DNA from: an uncultured Roseovarius sp.
Lineage (GTDB): Bacteria > Pseudomonadota > Alphaproteobacteria > Rhodobacterales > Rhodobacteraceae
DNA: 64,000 bases
Direction: 5' to 3'
NCBI GenBank assembly: GCA_951812895.1
Contig: OX638333.1
Location: 1,788,366 to 1,852,365, forward strand
Within the stretch, counting starts at the first letter, position 1. Every line of letters begins with the position of its first letter. A program made the translations under genes and the position numbers. Under the pieces are notes generated by a model, which worked only from the letters and a program-made list of their open reading frames with translations, was not told the DNA's origin and made no database searches. Of this stretch, positions 27,254 through 36,407 are shown piece by piece.

Positions 27254-27420
27254 AGCTGCCCAGGCTGAGACGGGACTGTTCCTTGATATGTGCAAGCGTG
27301 ATCAGGTCAGTCCGTTGCCTGCGACTGACAGGGCGGTTGCGGAAAGCACGCAATCCTCGACTGCTGACATCTAAAACCTCGCACAGACGTGTTGTTGAAA
27401 ACTCAACGCAGTGTTATTCA
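27240..27420 (-). pseudogene. IS3-family orfB, 5' fragment
   Basis: On the minus strand CEVLDVSSRGLRAFRNRP and RRQRTDLITLAHIKEQSRLS are the N-terminal residues of IS3-group OrfB, directly downstream of orfA. Coding stops at SYGRP, where IS66 sequence takes over. About half of orfB is missing between this piece and 26603. Confidence 0.8.
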
Positions 27421-27433
27421 GCGAACCTAAACC

Positions 27434-27709
27434 TCATGGCTTTTGGCTCGCGAAGAAGGCTGTGGCCTTTTTTAAGTTATCCCTCTCCTCCTTTAGAATG
27501 CGGTTCTCACGTCGAAGCCGATCATTCTCTTTGGCGAGATCTAAATCCTCTTTCGAAACCACATCACCGTCTCGGTGCGCCGTGATCCACTTGTTCAGCG
27601 TAGACATGCCGACACCCCGATCGTCAGCCACCTGTTTGCGTGTCAGCCCACTGGTCAGCGTGATCCGCACCGCATCTTTGCGAAATTCGTCCGTCCGTTT
27701 CAGTCCCAT
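27434..27709 (-). CDS. IS3-family OrfA (helix-turn-helix transposase subunit)
   Basis: A 91-residue OrfA: FRKDAVRITLTSGLTRKQVA and VGMSTLNKWI form the helix-turn-helix, followed by a leucine-zipper-like LAKENDRLRRENRILKEERD. It is intact, but its partner orfB is destroyed, so the element cannot move by itself. The stop lies just before the orfB frame, as expected for programmed frameshifting. Confidence 0.85.
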   Translation of the reverse strand: MGLKRTDEFRKDAVRITLTSGLTRKQVADDRGVGMSTLNKWITAHRDGDVVSKEDLDLAKENDRLRRENRILKEERDNLKKATAFFASQKP

Positions 27710-27830
27710 CGTCAGTCTCCTTTGTTTCAGTAAATGCTATCAAAGGAGCGGCATCAAACCGCGACAGGTCCAAACTTCATAGTTTAAAAGTTTGATCGAA
27801 GTAGTGCTATGCGGGAATACCGCAGCCGTT

Positions 27831-29450
27831 TCAATTGAAGATAACAGCGAGTTCATTTTTGAATGTTGAAAATAGAGAGCCTGAGCGAACTTGGCTCTTT
27901 TCTGAGGGCGCATCTAGCAATGAATTGTCATAGTGATTTCTAATCCAATTGGGATCAAAGCCCATCAAGAAGAGTATGGTGGGAAAGATTTGAAAATGTG
28001 AGAAGCCGTTTCTATGTTTCAACGCGTGCTCCCTAAACAACATTTCTATCTTAAGATTTTCCGATACTAGAATTAGCGGAACCAGGCCTTCTCCGACATC
28101 AACATCAAATAAATTGCAATGCGGACTACGCTTTCGATCACGGTCAAAGCGTTGACCATGATCTGAAGTATAGATTATGACTGAGTTGTTGAACTGAGCG
28201 TTCGCGAAAAGCATCTGAAAAAAGCGGTCGACTGACCATCGCAAAGCTTGTGTGTACACACTAGGTAACTCCAAGCTACTCGAAGAAGCTTTGTAGAAAC
28301 TTTTCTTTTCAAAGTCGTAGCTGAACTGAGAAGGAAAAGTGGATTCGTACGGTATATGGGTTCCAAATTTGTTTACCAAAATGAAAGTCGGTTTTTCGGA
28401 CTTCAGAAGTTCTTTGATACGGCTAGCAAAAGTGTGATCTCGATGCATTGCACTCTGGTCTGCAGCCGTAATTACTTCATCAATTTGAGAAAATTCAACC
28501 TCGTTCATGTAGCTGTGCAGTCCAACTTCTGGAATCCAAGCATCAAACAAAACGGTTCTGTATCCAGCCAATTGTGCAAACTGCCAGATCGTTGGGTTTT
28601 TTAGAGATCTTTGAGCTAAGTCGGGCACTTGGTCCATTCGCAATCCAGAACGCAAAATTATCCGACTTTGTTTGGAGCAATTCCAGGCGGAGGTCGCCAC
28701 GCCAAAGTTGATTAGCTTTTCACCAACGCCGCTGAGAAAGGGCGTAGTGTCCGTGGGACCACCATTAATACTTAAGGAGTCCCCACGGACACTTTCATCT
28801 ACAATCAGAACAATATGCTTGATTCTAGGTGAGATCTCATTTTCATAGTCGACGGATTCTCTGGGACCGTCGTACAAATCATCAGTTACAGCTTTGAAAA
28901 TCTTAGCCCAGCTAGAATAAAATGATGGTAATGCTAAGTTTCTGTTTTCAGAATAGAATGAAACAGAAAAAACTAGGATTGTAGCGATTATTGGAACTAT
29001 CACTAAAAAATTTCGTGACTTTGGTTCCAACTTTGAAGGCATACATAGTATCGTTGCAAACAAAAGGGCATTTAGCCCGAATGTGACTATCGCACCAGGG
29101 TAATAGATTACTACTTGACCGACCAATGACAAGTTTTTGAACATGAGGCGTGCTGTTTCAAAGGTGAGTGTGGAACCTAGAAAGCTTCGAGCTGTAGTAT
29201 CAACTGCGTAACCTGCTATTAAGAACAAAACAACAGGGCCGCGCAACCATAGGGAATGCAGAGTTAGAGCGACAAAAAATCCGATCCAAGCTAATAAAAA
29301 GACTACGAAATATATAAATGCATAGTGAAAGTTTCCAGTAGAAAACCAGAAATTTACACCATCTGCGAGTTTTGTTAAGTCTTTAGGAAGTAGTGAAAAT
29401 AAGAGATAAAGAATTCCTGCAGCTTTGATGCTACTCGGTATCCAATTCAT
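27831..29450 (-). CDS. Membrane sulfatase/phosphoethanolamine-transferase-like enzyme
   Basis: The protein has 539 residues. Five or so membrane helices (1 to about 170) precede a periplasmic alkaline-phosphatase-fold domain. IVLIVDESVRGDSLSINGG (about 213-231) holds the nucleophile region, with Ser where EptA-type enzymes carry Thr. DTTPFL follows. YTSDHGQ (about 427-433) gives metal-binding Asp and His, and a PHCNLF segment another His. This is the layout of EptA/OpgE-like transferases, so it may add phosphoethanolamine or a similar group to the EPS or to a lipid. It faces the acyltransferase gene across the IS scar. The exact group moved is unknown. Confidence 0.75.
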   Translation of the reverse strand: MNWIPSSIKAAGILYLLFSLLPKDLTKLADGVNFWFSTGNFHYAFIYFVVFLLAWIGFFVALTLHSLWLRGPVVLFLIAGYAVDTTARSFLGSTLTFETARLMFKNLSLVGQVVIYYPGAIVTFGLNALLFATILCMPSKLEPKSRNFLVIVPIIATILVFSVSFYSENRNLALPSFYSSWAKIFKAVTDDLYDGPRESVDYENEISPRIKHIVLIVDESVRGDSLSINGGPTDTTPFLSGVGEKLINFGVATSAWNCSKQSRIILRSGLRMDQVPDLAQRSLKNPTIWQFAQLAGYRTVLFDAWIPEVGLHSYMNEVEFSQIDEVITAADQSAMHRDHTFASRIKELLKSEKPTFILVNKFGTHIPYESTFPSQFSYDFEKKSFYKASSSSLELPSVYTQALRWSVDRFFQMLFANAQFNNSVIIYTSDHGQRFDRDRKRSPHCNLFDVDVGEGLVPLILVSENLKIEMLFREHALKHRNGFSHFQIFPTILFLMGFDPNWIRNHYDNSLLDAPSEKSQVRSGSLFSTFKNELAVIFN

Positions 29451-29602
29451 TTATAATGCAGAATGGCGTCACTGGGAAAATTTATTGCTGTTTCCAACAT
29501 ATCCTAAAATTTCCTATCTTAGAATTCGACGCAATGCGCGCTTGTTCAACAAAATGAATAAATTCGCCTCATTATCCAACTGTCTACTGCAGTTATTGTA
29601 TC

Positions 29603-30967
29603 TCAATCCGCTGCAATCGCCGCGCCGCCAGTGATTAGAGATGGTGTAATTTGTGAAATTGTACGGCCCCAACGTGTAACGGGCTGCTCTGCGACAAAAA
29701 TCACATCATCCGGTCGCATTTCAAACCGAGTTGCCAGGGAAAAATTTGCGGCATTTCGGGCGTTCAGGTGCCAAGCTGTGATTGCACCAAATTCGCGAGG
29801 ATCGGATGATGCTCGCAAAACATATATCTGCGTAACATCACCAGTTTCTTTAGCAATGCCTTCAGATTGATCAAACAGTGCATCAGCTAGACTGGCTGTT
29901 CTTTCAAATGGCAAAGCAAACCGGGATTGACGCCCAACTTCACCTGCAAGGTAAACATAATCTCTATTATCGGCGCCAAGTTCTCGGCGCAGCTGATAAT
30001 TTGTTCGTGCTTCTTCTAGTTGGCCGCGGCGGATGGAAACTTCTGTCTGCAACTGGGCTAATGCATTGGCACGAGCATTGCCGCGGGCATTCACAATCGC
30101 GATTTGTTGTTCGAAATATCTCTCAGCCTGGCTCAATTCATACTCAGTATCCACAAACACAGCATCACCATTCAGCAAACGGGTCCGCTTCAAACCTGAG
30201 CGGGAAAACAACTCGGTCAATGGGATCTGGTAGAGGTTTCCGCCACGATAAAGCCGCACAGAAGCGAAATCCTGATCTTCGACTGTAATCCCACCAGTCG
30301 CCGCGAGAGCTTCATCAAGATAAAGCGGAGTCAGCGTGACGGGCACAACAGCCGGATTCGCAACAGCACCACCGATGGAAACTTTCTGTGAGTTGAACTC
30401 CGCGATCTCAAGACTGAATGTTGGGTCGATCTGGTTTTCCACGAGACGCTGGAACATGCGAGCCTCAGCATCTTCTATGGTCAGACCAGCGATCCGAACG
30501 CGGCCGACGTTTGGAATGTTGATCGAGCCGTCATCCTGAACTGTATAGCCCTGCCGAGAATTTTGAGCCGCAAGAAGACCGGAAAGCTCCTCCACTGTCG
30601 AACCAGCTGATGGTGTCGCTAATAACACCACATCGCCAATACCAATCATATAGGGCCCCGGAGCCACTTCTGGTGGCAAGCGCAGCTCAAGCCGTGTCGG
30701 GCGTTGCTCCGGAACAACCGGAGGCTCGGGCAACGCCCCTACCCCGCGCAAACCAGATCCTGTTCCAGCCGTCAGCGAGAATATCGCTGGTAGCGTTTTT
30801 GGCGTATAGGATGATCGGTTCGCCTGTACGACACTTTCTGCCGTCATCTTCAATACGCGGACCTTGCTCGCCCCATCGGTTCCGGGCACCACATCGGAAC
30901 TGCGGTAAATTGTGCTGCATCCAACCATGATCAACATAATGGACAGAATTGTTGTCAGTCTAAGCAC
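29603..30967 (-). CDS. wza: Wza-like outer-membrane polysaccharide export lipoprotein
   Basis: The protein has 454 residues with a lipoprotein signal (lipobox around Cys17, LIMVGC). The polysaccharide export domain begins near YMIGIGDVVLLATPSA. SLBB-type repeats follow (VSIGGAVANPAVVPVTL, VYLAGEVGRQSRFALPF). It should form the outer-membrane channel for the EPS, working with Wzc. It is the last gene of a minus-strand group yjbH-yjbF-wza, 51 bases after yjbF. An unusual internal Ala/Arg/Glu-rich helix (AERYFEQQIAIVNARGNARA) lies about two thirds along. Confidence 0.88.
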   Translation of the reverse strand: MLRLTTILSIMLIMVGCSTIYRSSDVVPGTDGASKVRVLKMTAESVVQANRSSYTPKTLPAIFSLTAGTGSGLRGVGALPEPPVVPEQRPTRLELRLPPEVAPGPYMIGIGDVVLLATPSAGSTVEELSGLLAAQNSRQGYTVQDDGSINIPNVGRVRIAGLTIEDAEARMFQRLVENQIDPTFSLEIAEFNSQKVSIGGAVANPAVVPVTLTPLYLDEALAATGGITVEDQDFASVRLYRGGNLYQIPLTELFSRSGLKRTRLLNGDAVFVDTEYELSQAERYFEQQIAIVNARGNARANALAQLQTEVSIRRGQLEEARTNYQLRRELGADNRDYVYLAGEVGRQSRFALPFERTASLADALFDQSEGIAKETGDVTQIYVLRASSDPREFGAITAWHLNARNAANFSLATRFEMRPDDVIFVAEQPVTRWGRTISQITPSLITGGAAIAAD

Positions 30968-31018
30968 AGGCTCTTACCTCCGGTTGGCCCCCAGGCCGAA
31001 AATCACGCGAAACTTGGG

Positions 31019-31654
31019 TCATTTTTCAATCACCTGCGTCGCAATATCGCCAATGAACTCTCCTGTCCACTGGCGTGTCTGTACGATAGTGCCGCCCTCA
31101 ACCCAATAAAGGTTAAAGAAGGATTGATCGAGACTGCGGCACGTCTCTCTCATGAGTTGTGTTTTTGCAACCCTTTTTCCGAGGGTCAGTTCACGATCAC
31201 CGTTGTTTTTGATCTCACAGCGATAGGTTCTGGTGAGGGCCTGATTGTCGCCCATCAGATAGGTATGCAGGCGGTCAGAAAACCCTTCTCGCCGGCCGAG
31301 GACCATTGCCATCGGCTGAGAGATATCGACCGAGATCAGTTCGACGCCGAAGCCCCGAGTGCCCCGCAGCATGCTGTTCTCCAGGATCAGCGCTTTGTCA
31401 TCGGGGCCGATCCAGGTGTCGATTCCGTCCCGTCGCGCTTCACGCAGCATGATGGTGTTTTGTTCAAGATCGATAAAGCCAACCTGAATGGCCGAAGCTT
31501 CTGCGGTTTGCAGTGCCGTGAACCGAGCGGAAAATGCTGATTTCTTACCAAGAAGACCAACCAGTTGACCTGCAGCAGATTCGTCGCCCCCAGACTGGGT
31601 GCACGCGTTGAGGCCAAGACAAGCCAGCAGCATGAAGGTCAAGCGCATGATCAT
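31019..31654 (-). CDS. yjbF: YjbF/GfcB-like EPS lipoprotein
   Basis: The protein has 211 residues with a lipobox ending at Cys18 (LGLNAC). The mature part, with MLRGTRGFGVELISVD near its centre and FNLYWVEGGTIVQTRQW near the end, fits the YjbF/GfcB family (group 4 capsule/EPS-associated lipoproteins). Its start overlaps the yjbH stop by 4 bases, so the two are translationally coupled. The exact biochemical role in the family is not settled. Confidence 0.82.
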   Translation of the reverse strand: MIMRLTFMLLACLGLNACTQSGGDESAAGQLVGLLGKKSAFSARFTALQTAEASAIQVGFIDLEQNTIMLREARRDGIDTWIGPDDKALILENSMLRGTRGFGVELISVDISQPMAMVLGRREGFSDRLHTYLMGDNQALTRTYRCEIKNNGDRELTLGKRVAKTQLMRETCRSLDQSFFNLYWVEGGTIVQTRQWTGEFIGDIATQVIEK

Positions 31655-33768
31655 CTCAGATACCGCCCCCAGCCATCTTCCAGCTCGTTAGCACGATAGT
31701 CGCGGGTCAGGCCAAAAAGTCTGTTGTTCACTTCCAGACGCGCGCCACCGTCACGTGTGGTCGGTCGAATGGTCTGCGCCAGAGTTTTCTTGGATGGTCG
31801 GCCGGTCATCCAGGCCACCGGGATTTCCAGAGTGATCCCTTTGTCAAACGAGCCCTCCCCGAAGGTTGAGAATGGAACATCTGTAAGGGTAAAGAACCCG
31901 CCAACCCGGAACCCGTTGTCGAATTCGCGGGTCACAGTCATGGTCGCACCCCAGTCACCGGCAAGATACCTTCCGGCATCTACCTGGCCAAGGAAACCCC
32001 CGCCAAAATCGTAATAGGCAGACACATGGCCCGTCACCACATCGTAGTTCTGGAACCCAAAGAGGATATCAAAATCGCGCTGCTGCGCCCAATTCACCTC
32101 GGCCCCAAGCGCCAATCGGCTGTCAACCGGATACCAGAGCAATTCACCCGATACGCCGCCAAACATGGATTCCAGATATCCCGCAGTGACCCTGCCGAAC
32201 AGATCTTTGCCTGGACGGAACATATACTCGGCAGTCATGACGTTGACCTCGAGATCTGATTGCTGTGCGTACAGAACTCCGTTAGATCGGACCCTCGGCA
32301 ACAACGAGTTTGAGCCGCGCCCAGAATCAATGTCTCCCGAAATCGGATAGGTGAGTTTCGTCGCAAATGTCAGTCCCGGGCTGGGTCGAAACACTAAATT
32401 TAGCTCTGGGCCAAACTCATACCGCAACGGTCTGTCAGGATCAAAATAGGAAAATCGAGTGAAAGGCGTCAGCCCCCATTCGAATTGAGGAAACGCATTG
32501 CCAAATTCTCCTTCGCGACCGACCCCTGATGCATCCTCAATATCGGCGCGCGCAAATGTTCGCCATGGCCCATCGTAATCGTTTTCCAACTCATAAAGAT
32601 CGGACCGGTTGGTCGTGATCTTGGTGATAGGAACACCATTTTCCTGGAACACAATTGTAAACTTCTCAACCTCAGGTGCCAATGTATTTGCCATCACCCG
32701 CGCGGCCCTACCCGCCGCCTGTGCCTCCGCACCCCAACGATTATTCCGGACCCGGATGGTAGCTGACCTTGACCCAATCACAGCCCCTTCCAGACTGATC
32801 CCCTCTTGTTCCAGACGCGCCTGAAGAACGCCTTCTGGGGTGCCTTTGGCGGCAGTACTTTCCGGCAAGTTCCAACTCGCGGCTGCAAGTGAGTCTCGGG
32901 GCAGTAGCGCTGCAGCTGAGGTTTCCAACCCGCCGGGTACCTTAGTTTTGCGGGGATCGATCACGCGGGTAAACTGAAAACCCAGCTCAGTGCCACCGTG
33001 CAAAAACGCACCCAGTTGAATTCCGTTTTTAAACCGATAGTCTACTCCGATGTTAATTGGTGTATCTAAATCAATTTCGCCCACTATTGTTTCTGCCGGA
33101 TAAACATCGGATGAATATTCTGCCTTAAACGTTAACCTTTCGTTTACTTGCCAACTTACACCACCAAAGAAGGCGGCATCGCCCCTAAACCATGTGTCAG
33201 TTTCGAGTTGGCCGCCTGGACCGGCAAATCCCCCAGGTCTCGTGTCGAACCTGCTACTAAAAATTCCAAGCGGGTTATCGAAACTGTTTCGTCCACCCAA
33301 GCGCCCCCAACCGATACCACCAGTGAATTTCAATCCAGGTGACAATGTTTTGGTTGCAACAACATACTCACTGCTGAATACGCCAGTACCGCCAAAATCT
33401 CTCAGGCCAAATGCCAATGCAGGTCTACCATTTTTTTCTTGCGCTATTTGGATATGAACATCAAAATTGCGGTCAAATAGTGGGGAACCCGTTGTGGTTA
33501 ACCCTTCAATTCGATTGTAGCGAAACGAACCTGTCAGCCATGGGAAAACTTGGAATGCCATCGTCCCACGCGTCGTCGGTCCAAAATGGCTCACCGAAAA
33601 CGCCAGGTTCCCATCGTTCATCACCTCAGCCGTCGGCATATCAATCAGGCCAGGAGTACCATAAACAGAAATCGTTTCAGATTGGGTCGGCGCAGACAGA
33701 AATAAGCTAAAGCAGGAAGCCATAGCCGCAATTTTGCTGCCTTTCCGCATCACGCTGTCCCTACCCAT
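31651..33768 (-). CDS. yjbH: YjbH/GfcD-like outer-membrane EPS protein
   Basis: The protein of 705 residues has a signal peptide (about 7-30). YGTPGLIDMPTAEVMNDG is the typical start of YjbH proteins. Long beta-rich stretches ending in alternating aromatic/hydrophobic strands suggest an outer-membrane barrel. In E. coli YjbEFGH and GfcABCD belong to EPS/capsule operons. It heads the minus-strand operon yjbH-yjbF-wza and is divergent from the phosphatase gene, with 148 bases between. A YjbG homologue is not visible. Confidence 0.88.
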   Translation of the reverse strand: MGRDSVMRKGSKIAAMASCFSLFLSAPTQSETISVYGTPGLIDMPTAEVMNDGNLAFSVSHFGPTTRGTMAFQVFPWLTGSFRYNRIEGLTTTGSPLFDRNFDVHIQIAQEKNGRPALAFGLRDFGGTGVFSSEYVVATKTLSPGLKFTGGIGWGRLGGRNSFDNPLGIFSSRFDTRPGGFAGPGGQLETDTWFRGDAAFFGGVSWQVNERLTFKAEYSSDVYPAETIVGEIDLDTPINIGVDYRFKNGIQLGAFLHGGTELGFQFTRVIDPRKTKVPGGLETSAAALLPRDSLAAASWNLPESTAAKGTPEGVLQARLEQEGISLEGAVIGSRSATIRVRNNRWGAEAQAAGRAARVMANTLAPEVEKFTIVFQENGVPITKITTNRSDLYELENDYDGPWRTFARADIEDASGVGREGEFGNAFPQFEWGLTPFTRFSYFDPDRPLRYEFGPELNLVFRPSPGLTFATKLTYPISGDIDSGRGSNSLLPRVRSNGVLYAQQSDLEVNVMTAEYMFRPGKDLFGRVTAGYLESMFGGVSGELLWYPVDSRLALGAEVNWAQQRDFDILFGFQNYDVVTGHVSAYYDFGGGFLGQVDAGRYLAGDWGATMTVTREFDNGFRVGGFFTLTDVPFSTFGEGSFDKGITLEIPVAWMTGRPSKKTLAQTIRPTTRDGGARLEVNNRLFGLTRDYRANELEDGWGRYLR

Positions 33769-33916
33769 TTTATGCGGCGGATCTTTACAATCCTGCCCTG
33801 CCTGCTCAATAACTTCACCGTTCTACCAATTTCGCTTTCAAATTGAACCACACCGCGTAATAAACGCGGACGACCTGAGCCTAAATTGCAACATTCACAA
33901 CCCGGTATTTTCCGCC

Positions 33917-34645
33917 ATGTTCCGCAAACTCTTCGGCCCAAAGAAAAAAAAGATCGTCAGCTTTCCGCCCATCGCGCCGGATGAGCCTTTTGCCGTCATC
34001 GGGGACGTGCATGGGCGCGCAGATCTGCTTGAAAAACTGCTCAAGGAACTGGGCGATTCTATCAAAATCCTCGGTATTGGCGACTATATCGACCGAGGAG
34101 AAGACAGCGTTCAGGCATTGTTAATGATGAATTCCCGCAAGGACATCATTTGCCTGAAGGGCAACCATGAAAAGATGATGCTCGATTTCCTTCGCAACCC
34201 GCTGGAAAAAGGCCCGCGCTGGCTCAAATACGGCGGGCTTCAGACACTGGCGGCCTTCGATGTCGAGGGCGTGACTGAGACCACCGCACCTGACCTGCTT
34301 ATCAAAGCACGGGATCACATGATGGAGTCGATGGGCGAGGAGATCCTCGATTGGTTCGCCACACTGCCCACCTCCTGGCAATCGGGCAACGTCGCCGTGG
34401 TTCATGCCGGTGCGGACCCTGCCCTTCCGATTGACGAACAATCAGAGCGCACTCTCGTTTGGGGTCACCCGGAATTTGGAGAAACCCCTCGGGAAGATGG
34501 CGTCTGGGTCGTGCACGGCCACACCATCGTGGATCAGCCCGTCGCAAAAGACGGCATCATTTCCATCGATACTGGTGCCTATGTCACCGGCCGCCTGACC
34601 GCAGCGATTGTGACGTCAGATGGGGTAGAGTTCGTTTCGACCTAA
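33917..34645 (+). CDS. PPP-family serine/threonine protein phosphatase-like metallophosphoesterase
   Basis: A cytoplasmic phosphatase of 242 residues with all signature blocks: GDVHGR (29-34), GDYIDRG (55-61), GNHE (83-86) and a late VVHGHT. These bind the two metal ions of the PPP family. A longer frame from 33734 exists, but MFRKLFGP at 33917 gives the family-like N-terminus with a basic KKKK stretch. It is divergent from yjbH. No Wzb-type low-molecular-weight tyrosine phosphatase is encoded in the unit, so it may serve signalling around the EPS machinery; that link is speculative. Confidence 0.85.
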   Translation: MFRKLFGPKKKKIVSFPPIAPDEPFAVIGDVHGRADLLEKLLKELGDSIKILGIGDYIDRGEDSVQALLMMNSRKDIICLKGNHEKMMLDFLRNPLEKGPRWLKYGGLQTLAAFDVEGVTETTAPDLLIKARDHMMESMGEEILDWFATLPTSWQSGNVAVVHAGADPALPIDEQSERTLVWGHPEFGETPREDGVWVVHGHTIVDQPVAKDGIISIDTGAYVTGRLTAAIVTSDGVEFVST

Positions 34646-35472
34646 GACCCAGATTGGCAGAAAATTGATGGATGGCCCGTCGATTGTAATACATTTGTTG
34701 TTCCTGCCACCGGTTTCGACAGCTGCACCCTGCCCCGCATATCACCCTTCTCGTCGGCGACGCACCAGTAGACCTGGCTCACCGTGATCCCAACGCTTAG
34801 AGAGCGTATTCACGTCCGCGCCCGCCGCATGCCGTCGCGCCAGCTTCTGGCACTTTTCAATCATCAAACGCTTACGCTTCTTCTGCGCCGCAGGACCTCA
34901 CTGACATAATGTGAAAACATTAGGCATATCCTGCCAATGTCATTCGTCTCTTCACCCCTTCGCTAACCCCTAATGTTCCATAAAAAGACGGGGCAGAACT
35001 GACCCTGTGACCTGAGTTTTAGCCGTTGCCGCAATCCACACAACGAATGACACCCAGCCCACGTAACACCCGCCCATTGATCCACCCGGCCAAGCGTCCA
35101 CCCTTCACCCTGCCATTGACACCGGATCAAATGTCCGGTCGTCACAAACGGCAGGCACTTCTCAATTTTCCAGAACGATTTGCACGGACCGATTTGCCGG
35201 GGTGCCGAGGCTTACGTGATCAATCGGACTCTTCAGCGTGTTCAGTCAGCAGCATGCTCACCGGCCCGGTGGATCGCACACCCACAACATAGACACGCCA
35301 TCTGCCCCTTTGTGCCCGCACGCACTTAAACGTAGCTTTGCATCGCCTAGGCCTAGAAATCCGCGATTGGAATAGCTGCCAACTTCTCATCAAACGGCAC
35401 CAACTGATCGTGATCATTGAGAACAATCCATTACACAAAGCTTTCCTACCCTGACACCAGATTCATGCGCCA
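34646..35472. other. Eroded region with decayed repeats
   Basis: No intact gene is present in these 827 bases. Bases 34977-35037 resemble 35595-35655 and the matching part of the intact endonuclease/exonuclease/phosphatase gene (near 37676-37736), so they are a further remnant of that family. Bases about 35067-35310 resemble 37376-37545, the sequence downstream of the intact gene. Bases 34646-34976 hold nothing I recognise. The pattern is of repeated copies breaking down. Confidence 0.6.
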
Positions 35473-35845
35473 TCACCAAAGCGAAACATATGCAACAACT
35501 CCCGCGTGATCTGATCCCAGTCTCGGCCTCAAATCCGTAGCCCCGCCCCCCGGCGCCAGGACCAGGTCGAACGGCAATGGGATATATTTTACATAAAGGC
35601 TAGGCCGCACCGACCCTGCAACCTGCGTCTTGGTCATTGCGGCAATCTTGTCCACCCTACCCGCCCACGGAACCATGTTTGAATAGCCCGCGATGACAGT
35701 CGGCCTCTCCAGAGCCTACAGTACCTCTGCCACGGTCTGTTCTGCCCTGTGGCTGTTATAGGGCCAAGGCCTTGGATATGGCCGAGACGGCTCAGACCCG
35801 CCCACCTTCTAGCTGAAGGGGTACGGTCAGAATGGTGCGCCAGGA
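35473..35845 (-). pseudogene. Endonuclease/exonuclease/phosphatase family gene, decayed 3' copy
   Basis: It matches the C-terminal part of the intact gene at 37555-38421. On the minus strand MVPWAGRVDKIAAMTKTQV, PLPFDLVLAPGGGATDLRP and GSDHAGVVAYVSLW align almost residue for residue. The copy has frame changes upstream of MVPWAGR and ends at about 35845. The 3' flanks also match, so this is a duplicated block and not convergence. Confidence 0.8.
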
Positions 35846-35973
35846 AGAACAAACTGGATTTCAACCCGTTTCGTTGCCATGGCATATGAGGTTCAAGCGT
35901 TGGGAAAATTGCTGATCGGGTTGGTCAGCATTTGAACCAAGGGATTGAAAATCAGAGAGCGAAGATACCCGTA

Positions 35974-36330
35974 CTAATTGTGGCAGCCAAAGTTACCGCT
36001 GCCAGCGTCGCTACTAATCCATGATGTAGATCCATCACATACGGCCCAGCTGACGCCATTCCCTTGAGTGTACAAAATTTGAGATCCGAGAGGCGCTATA
36101 CCTGTGGAGTGTGTATAAAAAGGGTTAGTGCTGTCATTATTTCGACCACACGTGTTACCTCTCATACAGAAAAAGATCACAACTGAATGGCTACAATTAT
36201 TGTACGCTTTGTGATTGTTACCCAGGCGCTGAACCTCGACACAATGCTGGGCGGCGCCAGCGCTAACCATTTGAGGGAATGGTGAAACAAGTGTGGCGAT
36301 AAAAGTAAACACTAGCGGAAATTTTTTCAT
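35974..36330 (-). CDS. Small secreted cysteine-rich protein, unknown function
   Basis: The protein has 118 residues. A signal peptide covers about 1-24 (ending MVSAGA). The mature part carries Cys in AQHCVEV, YNNCSHS, FFCMRGNTCGR, WAVCDG and NFGCHN, six in all, consistent with three disulfide bonds in the periplasm or outside. I do not recognise the family. Base composition is lower in GC than the surroundings. It lies between the decayed nuclease copy and the broken IS630, so it may be cargo brought in with them. Confidence 0.55.
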   Translation of the reverse strand: MKKFPLVFTFIATLVSPFPQMVSAGAAQHCVEVQRLGNNHKAYNNCSHSVVIFFCMRGNTCGRNNDSTNPFYTHSTGIAPLGSQILYTQGNGVSWAVCDGSTSWISSDAGSGNFGCHN

Positions 36331-36407
36331 TTCATAGCCTCGGGTAAATTCAAACTTTCTGAATGCGTGATGCGCGATCTAGTTAGGAATGTCTAATTAC
36401 TGGCTTT

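Larger units (their letters stand above)
26331..27772 (-). mobile_element. IS3-family element, broken by IS66 fragments
   Basis: The outer borders are an imperfect inverted repeat of about 27 bp: TGGACCTGTCACGGTTT at 26331-26347, and its counterpart reading TGGACCTGTCGCGGTTT on the minus strand at 27772-27756. Inside lie an IS3 orfA, the two ends of orfB, and IS66 tnpA/tnpB/tnpC pieces at about 26604-27240. No matching target duplication is visible next to the ends. It sits between two convergent EPS genes and has not broken either. No intact transposase remains. Confidence 0.85.
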
